Assembly: GCA_051877515.1 (NCBI GenBank)
Contig: JBJEIY010000054.1
Location: 1 to 19,081, forward strand
Direction: 5' to 3'
From: XBB1006 sp051877515
GTDB taxonomy: Bacteria > Bacillota > Clostridia > Lachnospirales > Lachnospiraceae
DNA: 19,081 nt
Position 1 is the stretch's first letter; each line of letters begins with the position of its first letter. This document shows, piece by piece, positions 15,526 to 19,081 of this stretch. A program made the translations under genes and the position numbers. Under the pieces are notes generated by a model. That model was given only the letters and a program-made list of their open reading frames with translations. It was not told where the DNA came from and ran no database searches.

Positions 15526-16581
15526 TTAGATTTTGTTAATCGCATTTACAAGCTCCTTAACATCAAAGTGGGTATATACTTTCTCAGTTAAAGTCATTGC
15601 ACCGGAGTGCCCCACAATCTTCTTGATAATCGTCTGGTCGACACCGGCTTTTGCTAACATGGATATACATGTGTGTCTGCAGCAATGTGGTGTACGGTCA
15701 ATCTTAAGTTGTTCCATCAATGGATGGAAGTAGCTGTCATAATAATTTCGGTATTGGAAGTGCTTGCCATCCGGTGTATGGATAAGATACTCGCATTCCG
15801 GATTATCTTCAAACCAAGCTTTGTAGAAAGGTAAGACTTTATCTGCGATAGGAACCTTTCGGATTCCATTCTCGGTTTTACTGCTAATCACATCGAAGTA
15901 TTGATCGTCCAGATGGACATTCTCCTTTTTCAAATCCAAGAACTCTGAAATTCTTACTCCATTATACAGTAGCATCAATATGATTTGATAATACTTATCG
16001 TCTTTCTGCTCCCATATCCGTTCAATTTCTTCCTTCTCAAATTTGTTTCGGTCATACTTATTCGGATTGCGGTCCTTATACTGAACAACATCTACAAGGG
16101 TGGAATAATCCTTATTGCAAATATCGTTCTTGATAGCAAAATCATAAAGCTGATTGAACAGTACCTTGATTTTCCTTAAGGTAGGATAATTCTTACCGCA
16201 GGTATCAATGACTGTCTGTAAGTCTACAAGCTTCAAATCCTTAAATACCTTATGATATAGACTGCTACATGTCTTATAAGCGGCTGTGTAGCCTTTTACA
16301 TTGGATTCTGACACGGTAGGGTATTTGCGCTTTGACCATTCTTCATATACATCATCAAATGTCATCTTCGCAGCCTTTGTATCAAATGGATTTTTATTAT
16401 AGTCTGCCAGCATCTGCAAGCCATCTGCTCTGGTGGGAGCATATCCTATAATTATAAAATCCTGAACTTGTTTATCCTTCTCTTTGTCGAAGTGCCAGCC
16501 ATTGGTCTTTCGTACCAGATAAGGATTTCTTCTTTTGCCGGAAAGTTTTACAACGCTTCCGTATCCGTTGGGTAACTTCAT
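15526..16581 (-). CDS. int: Tyrosine recombinase / integrase of the element
   Basis: This 351-aa site-specific recombinase inserts and excises the element. From the ATG used here the catalytic residues are R210 (NGVRISEF), K235 (SSKTENGIRK), H299 and R302 (HCCRHT), H325 (GHSG) and the nucleophile Y336 (VYTHF); all are present. An N-terminal arm-type DNA-binding region (about 1-65) precedes a SAM-like core-binding domain (about 70-165). An ATG 9 nt further upstream (16590) abuts AAAGGA with no spacer, while this ATG sits 9 nt from AAAGGA, so the shorter form is preferred. It lies downstream of the XRE gene on the same strand, 57 bp apart, probably co-transcribed. Confidence 0.93.
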   Translation of the reverse strand: MKLPNGYGSVVKLSGKRRNPYLVRKTNGWHFDKEKDKQVQDFIIIGYAPTRADGLQMLADYNKNPFDTKAAKMTFDDVYEEWSKRKYPTVSESNVKGYTAAYKTCSSLYHKVFKDLKLVDLQTVIDTCGKNYPTLRKIKVLFNQLYDFAIKNDICNKDYSTLVDVVQYKDRNPNKYDRNKFEKEEIERIWEQKDDKYYQIILMLLYNGVRISEFLDLKKENVHLDDQYFDVISSKTENGIRKVPIADKVLPFYKAWFEDNPECEYLIHTPDGKHFQYRNYYDSYFHPLMEQLKIDRTPHCCRHTCISMLAKAGVDQTIIKKIVGHSGAMTLTEKVYTHFDVKELVNAINKI

Positions 16582-16638
16582 TCGCACCATTCCTTTCGCT
16601 TAAATTCATCAAGCTGATAAGCGAGTCCTGTGCCAATC

Positions 16639-17073
16639 TTACTCTTCGTGGGTTACCTTTGTAACACTCGGACGGATGGTTTTCCATATTTCATAATTGT
16701 CCTGTGTCTGACTGTCTGATTGTAATAATTCTTTCATAGCCTGCCAATCCTTCAGAAACTGTACCAGACTCTTGTTCTCGAAGAAGATTCCCGGTGCGCC
16801 ATCTACATCTTTAATAGTGGCAGGAAATGCTTCGTCGATAGCAAACAGGAGAGGTAGTATATCTCCGTCTGTCTGAATATCAAATTCTGCAAGGGTGTTG
16901 ACATTTACATTCAATGCGTCTGCAATCTTTCGTAACTGCTCTGGTTTCGGAAGGTTCTTTCCTAACTCATACTTACGAATTGCAACTTCATGAATGCCGG
17001 CTAGGTCACCAAGCTCTTTTTGCGTTAATCCACGAAATGTACGGATTAGCTTAATCTTTTTACCAGTATTCAT
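16639..17073 (-). CDS. XRE-family transcriptional repressor
   Basis: This 144-aa protein has a Cro/C1-type helix-turn-helix at about residues 5-60 (IRTFRGLTQKELGDLAGIHEVAIRKYELG). The C-terminal part (about 65-144) is acidic with no named domain. The start is fixed by AGGAGG with an 8-nt gap to the ATG; a longer frame reaching 17139 has no such site. It is divergent from the small gene at 17225, and two matching inverted repeats lie in the shared promoter region. It likely represses transfer and excision functions and perhaps itself. Confidence 0.87.
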   Translation of the reverse strand: MNTGKKIKLIRTFRGLTQKELGDLAGIHEVAIRKYELGKNLPKPEQLRKIADALNVNVNTLAEFDIQTDGDILPLLFAIDEAFPATIKDVDGAPGIFFENKSLVQFLKDWQAMKELLQSDSQTQDNYEIWKTIRPSVTKVTHEE

Positions 17074-17095
17074 CTTATCAACCTCCTGTGTAATG

Positions 17096-17124
17096 AATTT
17101 AGCATACAAAAATAGAATTGTCAA
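17096..17124 (-). promoter_or_regulatory. Promoter of the XRE-int transcript
   Basis: On the minus strand TTGACA (17124 to 17119) is followed after 17 bp by TAAATT (17101 to 17096). The -35 is consensus; the -10 matches 4 of 6. Its -35 box is back to back with that of the rightward promoter, 17 bp apart. Confidence 0.65.
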
Positions 17125-17141
17125 CATAACTATTAGCACTC

Positions 17142-17170
17142 TTGACAGAGCAATAAAGACTCTGTATAAT
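17142..17170 (+). promoter_or_regulatory. Perfect consensus promoter of the mobilization transcript
   Basis: TTGACA (17142-17147), a 17-bp spacer and TATAAT (17165-17170) match the SigA consensus fully. Such a strong promoter in a mobile element is expected to be repressed; an inverted repeat lies across its spacer. Confidence 0.9.
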
Positions 17171-17201
17171 ACAGGACATCAACAGAGCAAATAATGCTCT
17201 G
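17146..17201. promoter_or_regulatory. Two 19-bp inverted-repeat operators
   Basis: Site 1 (17146-17164) has CAGAG and CTCTG arms and fills the promoter spacer. Site 2 (17183-17201) has perfect arms CAGAGCA and TGCTCTG around AATAA and lies over the early transcript. Both sites are 19 bp and share CAGAGCAA at the left and CTCTG at the right. Their centres are 37 bp apart. The XRE protein encoded alongside is the obvious candidate ligand. Confidence 0.65.
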
Positions 17202-17224
17202 AAAGAATTGAGGAGGTGCATAGA

Positions 17225-17467
17225 ATGCCGGAAGTTCAATACAAGGTTGATTTACCGGCTTTTACAGGAAGGAATGTTCCAATAAAGGAGATAGCGAAGG
17301 CTATGGGGAAGGATGCTCAGTATGTAAGAGTTGGTATTCAGCAAGGGGTTCTCAAATTCGGTGTAGCAATAAAGATGGAAGATTCGAATGAATACAACTA
17401 TTATTGCCCTGATAAAAAAGTTTGGGAAGAGACAGGTTACTTCAGAAGTGTTCCTGAAGCAGTATAG
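17225..17467 (+). CDS. Small putative DNA-binding protein (excisionase-like position)
   Basis: This 80-aa protein contains IKEIAKAMGKDAQYVRVGIQ (about residues 20-39), which resembles a winged or simple HTH, then an aromatic-rich beta segment (YNYYCPDKKVWEETGY). Similar small proteins occur near the regulatory region of Lachnospiraceae phages and ICEs. The role is unproven: excisionase, antirepressor or accessory transfer protein are options. The ATG is preferred over a GTG at 17216 because AGGAGG (17211-17216) gives an 8-nt spacing. Confidence 0.7.
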   Translation: MPEVQYKVDLPAFTGRNVPIKEIAKAMGKDAQYVRVGIQQGVLKFGVAIKMEDSNEYNYYCPDKKVWEETGYFRSVPEAV

Positions 17468-17494
17468 AAAGATTAGAGAAAGGATGTGATTAAG

Positions 17495-17524
17495 ATGGAT
17501 TACTTAAATAAGGGTAGCGGTTAA
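17495..17524 (+). CDS. Possible 9-aa leader peptide MDYLNKGSG
   Basis: A nine-codon ORF follows AAAGGATGTGAT, which differs by one base from the full anti-Shine-Dalgarno complement. It ends 2 nt before a strong hairpin. It may be a real leader peptide controlling the downstream structure, or a chance frame. Only the strong ribosome binding site argues for it. Confidence 0.35.
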   Translation: MDYLNKGSG

Positions 17525-17526
17525 TA

Positions 17527-17560
17527 TACACCGACCGGAGCTTGGCTCCCTGTCGGTGTA
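17527..17560 (+). other. Stem-loop in the mob leader
   Basis: TACACCGAC (17527-17535) pairs perfectly with GTCGGTGTA (17552-17560); GGAGC and GCTCC continue the stem around a TTG loop, with small bulges. No T run follows, so it is not a plain terminator. It may be part of the relaxase recognition region or a folded leader RNA. Confidence 0.6.
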
Positions 17561-17570
17561 ACCCTCGGAG

Positions 17571-17638
17571 AGCCCCCGCACTTTCGGCTTGACGAAAGTG
17601 CTAGGGGGTTATCATCTGTGGCAAAGCAAAGATGATAA
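17571..17638 (+). other. oriT: Putative MobV-type oriT with candidate nic at 17608/17609
   Basis: GCACTTTCG (17578-17586) and CGAAAGTGC (17593-17601) are perfect arms around a 6-nt loop. Outer arms CCCCC (17573-17577) and GGGGG (17604-17608) extend the stem and end at the candidate nic. The string TAGGGGG/TTAT resembles the pMV158 nic TAGTGTG/TTAT, which also follows a hairpin with outer CACAC/GTGTG arms. A further 9-bp inverted repeat (17609-17617 with 17630-17638) begins just after the nic. The site lies 40 nt before the relaxase gene, the usual MobV position. An alternative pairing AAGTGCT (17596-17602) with AGCACTT (17641-17647) is possible. Confidence 0.65.
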
Positions 17639-17677
17639 GCAGCACTTCGTAGGGAAAGACAGATAAGGAGGAAGTGT

Positions 17678-18880
17678 ATGGAAGGAATATCATTTACAGC
17701 TCATGTAAGCAATAAGAAAAGTGCGATAACATCTAAATCAAAGCTCGCAGGAGTGGCGAAGCACAACTTAAGGAAATACAAATCAGAAGAATATAGTGCA
17801 GAAAATATTTTTCTAATATACGGAACCGACAATCTTGTTCGGGATGTAAAAGCAGTTTATCATCAGGAATTTGATGAAGTTTTGAAGGTCTACAACGAAA
17901 ATCAAACTAGAGCAGATCGTAAGATTGAGGATTATTTTGAACATGTAGCAAATAAGGAGCAGGATATGGCGGTGGAGATTATTATTCAAGTGGGAGACAG
18001 AGCATATTGGCAGGAACATTGTGAGAATAAAGTTTTTATGAGGCGAATCTATAGGATGCTGTTAGAGGAGCTACAATATCAACTTCCACAGTTTGTGGTG
18101 GCCAATGCAGTAGTTCATATGGATGAGGACAGTCCTCATATGCATGTGGTAGGAGTTCCGGTAGGTACAGGATACAAGAAGGGAATGTCCAAGCAGGTAT
18201 CCAAACGAAAGGTATTTACCAAGGAAGTGCTTTCGGCAGTTCTTCAGGACAAATTAAGAGCTTTTGCCAATCAGAAAGCGGAAATTGTTCTTGGAGAACA
18301 GATAAAAGAAAAGTCCAAAGGACGCAATCATGATTTGTCTGTAATGGAATATAAGGTGTTAAAAGAGGAAATACGTTACGACGAATTAAAGGAACAGGCT
18401 GATGAAAAGCAGCAGGAGAATGAACTGTTGGAGCGTGAAAAGACACAGCTTGTGCAGGAGTATGACACCTTATCAATGCGAGTAGCGGTTAAGCAGATGG
18501 ATTATGAGGAAGCGGATGAACGAGTAAAAGCGGCTAATGAGCGAGCTGACAGAATCGAGGCTTATATCAAAAACCGAAGTGATACTCTGGTAGATTTGGA
18601 GGAGAAGGCAACGAAGTTGGAGAGAAAAGCAGAGATTGCGGAGATGGTTTATGATATGGCGCGAGGTTCCGGTGGCAATGAAGACTTGAGAGATAAACTT
18701 ATAGATGTTATGTATGAGAATGAGCAATTAAAAGCTGAAAACTCTAAACTTCGGGAAACACTGAATAAAGCATATGATTTCATGAAACAGTTTGTGGTGG
18801 ATGGAAGGAATCTGCTGGAAAGGTTTCTGGGGAGCGTTGGAACAGTGGTTGAGAAGGTTAGAAGTGGATTTGGAAGGTAG
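17678..18880 (+). CDS. mobV: MobV family relaxase (plasmid recombination/mobilization protein)
   Basis: This 400-aa protein is a relaxase that would nick oriT and start transfer of the element. Motif I contains AKHNLR, with H29 as the likely catalytic histidine of MobV enzymes. Motif III is HMDEDSPHMH at 147-156, the metal-binding triad. From about residue 230 the protein is a long Glu/Lys/Arg-rich coiled coil, reaching about residue 370. AAGGAGGA before the ATG supports the start. It follows the putative oriT directly and is probably expressed from the promoter at 17142. No type IV secretion genes are visible nearby. Confidence 0.9.
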   Translation: MEGISFTAHVSNKKSAITSKSKLAGVAKHNLRKYKSEEYSAENIFLIYGTDNLVRDVKAVYHQEFDEVLKVYNENQTRADRKIEDYFEHVANKEQDMAVEIIIQVGDRAYWQEHCENKVFMRRIYRMLLEELQYQLPQFVVANAVVHMDEDSPHMHVVGVPVGTGYKKGMSKQVSKRKVFTKEVLSAVLQDKLRAFANQKAEIVLGEQIKEKSKGRNHDLSVMEYKVLKEEIRYDELKEQADEKQQENELLEREKTQLVQEYDTLSMRVAVKQMDYEEADERVKAANERADRIEAYIKNRSDTLVDLEEKATKLERKAEIAEMVYDMARGSGGNEDLRDKLIDVMYENEQLKAENSKLRETLNKAYDFMKQFVVDGRNLLERFLGSVGTVVEKVRSGFGR

Positions 18881-18885
18881 GAATG

Positions 18886-18912
18886 GGAGCATCGGGAACG
18901 GTGCTCCTTTTT
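18886..18912 (+). terminator. Rho-independent terminator after mobV
   Basis: Arms 18886-18894 and 18899-18907 form a 9-bp stem with one T-G pair and a GGAA tetraloop, followed by five T. It starts 5 nt after the relaxase stop and closes the mobilization transcript. Confidence 0.92.
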
Positions 18913-18926
18913 GAAGAAGGTACCGA

Positions 18927-18946
18927 GAAATACCACGAAATACCAC
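18927..18946. repeat. Tandem 10-bp repeat upstream of the cargo promoter
   Basis: GAAATACCAC occurs twice without a gap (18927-18936 and 18937-18946), ending 9 bp before the -35 box at 18956. A partial TACC copy precedes it (18921-18924). Head-to-tail sites one helical turn apart suggest an activator or repressor site. Confidence 0.55.
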
Positions 18947-18955
18947 AAAAACACA

Positions 18956-18984
18956 TTGAAAACACAGAACATATGTGCTATACT
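18956..18984 (+). promoter_or_regulatory. Promoter of the cargo gene at 19021
   Basis: TTGAAA (18956-18961), a 17-bp spacer and TATACT (18979-18984) with an extended TGTGC. An inverted pair ACTAT/ATAGT (18982-18993) overlaps the -10 and the expected start near 18991, and could be an operator. Confidence 0.8.
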
Positions 18985-19020
18985 ATTGATAGTGTTTTAA
19001 TGAATAGGAGACCTTACACT

Positions 19021-19081
19021 ATGGAAAATTATATGGAAGATTGGATTGGAATTGAAGCAGCAGCTAGCTATTTAGATGTGA
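19021..19081 (+). CDS. Start of a cargo gene with excisionase-type HTH (truncated by window end)
   Basis: Only 20 codons are visible: MENYMEDWIGIEAAASYLDV. The IEAAASYLDV segment matches the first helix of MerR/excisionase-type HTH_17 domains, usually continuing with a recognition helix. An AGGAG site (19006-19010) 10 nt upstream and its own promoter support the start. Such HTH proteins occur as excisionases and beside restriction or methylase genes; which applies here cannot be told. Confidence 0.6.
   Translation, partial: MENYMEDWIGIEAAASYLDV

Larger units (their letters stand above)
15347..19081. mobile_element. Integrated mobilizable element at rpsI (left part)
   Basis: Between the rpsI end and the window edge lie an integrase, an XRE repressor, a small DNA-binding-like protein, a probable oriT, a MobV relaxase and a truncated HTH gene. 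Base composition is visibly more AT-rich than the ribosomal-protein and vitamin genes to the left. No conjugation channel genes are seen in this part, so it may be an integrative mobilizable element relying on a helper, or the left arm of a larger ICE. The right boundary is not in the window. Confidence 0.8.

Noticed and set aside
16582..16590. Upstream ATG as integrase start
   Set aside because: It directly abuts the AAAGGA site with no spacer; the ATG three codons later has a 9-nt spacing.
17074..17139. 22-residue N-terminal extension of the XRE repressor
   Set aside because: It would include the -10 and -35 boxes of its own promoter, and the internal ATG has a near-perfect AGGAGG.
17216..17224. 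GTG start for the 80-aa protein
   Set aside because: The GTG overlaps the AGGAGG itself; the ATG at 17225 has the right spacing.
17527..17560. Terminator before mobV
   Set aside because: No T run follows the hairpin, and no promoter is seen between it and mobV.

Overview
The window looks like chromosomal DNA of a Gram-positive Clostridia member, most likely Lachnospiraceae. The grounds are strong AGGAGG-type ribosome binding sites, SigA-type promoters, moderate GC, the ecfA1-ecfA2-ecfT-truA-rplM-rpsI block, and several protein types common in that family (DUF4080-type radical SAM protein, VanW-domain wall protein, unknown three-helix membrane protein). This is judged by recognition only; no database search was possible.

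Region 1 (1-860) carries ribU, the riboflavin-binding S component of an ECF transporter, between two hairpin terminators. Region 2 (930-7132) reads as one operon from an extended -10 promoter: an FMN-dependent alpha-hydroxy-acid oxidase-like protein with an N-terminal cysteine cluster, a membrane protein of unknown function, an HD-GYP protein, a B12-binding radical SAM protein, and endonuclease III (nth). A minus-strand gene (7096-7635) overlaps the end of nth convergently. A 31-codon single-helix membrane protein gene (7710-7805) lies just upstream of the next unit.

Region 3 (7858-14319) starts at a good promoter and runs through a VanW-domain protein, an orphan AIR-synthase-like protein, trmL, ecfA1, ecfA2, ecfT and truA. 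EcfA1, EcfA2 and EcfT form the energising module that RibU and other S components share. Region 4 (14316-15346) is rplM-rpsI, driven by a perfect consensus promoter whose -35 box contains the truA stop codon, followed by a structured leader of about 150 nt.

Region 5 (about 15347 to the window end) is the left part of an integrated mobilizable element inserted at the 3' end of rpsI. It holds a possible att core over the rpsI stop codon, three 11-bp-phased arm-type repeats, a tyrosine integrase, an XRE repressor divergent from a small DNA-binding-like protein with two matched 19-bp operators, a 9-codon leader ORF, three strong hairpins, a MobV relaxase, and the start of a cargo gene with an excisionase-type HTH N-terminus. 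One hairpin and its 3' flank reproduce the pMV158-type MobV oriT layout, with a candidate nic at 17608/17609. The right end and most cargo lie outside the window. The element-specific control and transfer DNA at 17140-17680 and the cut-off cargo are the least ordinary parts.
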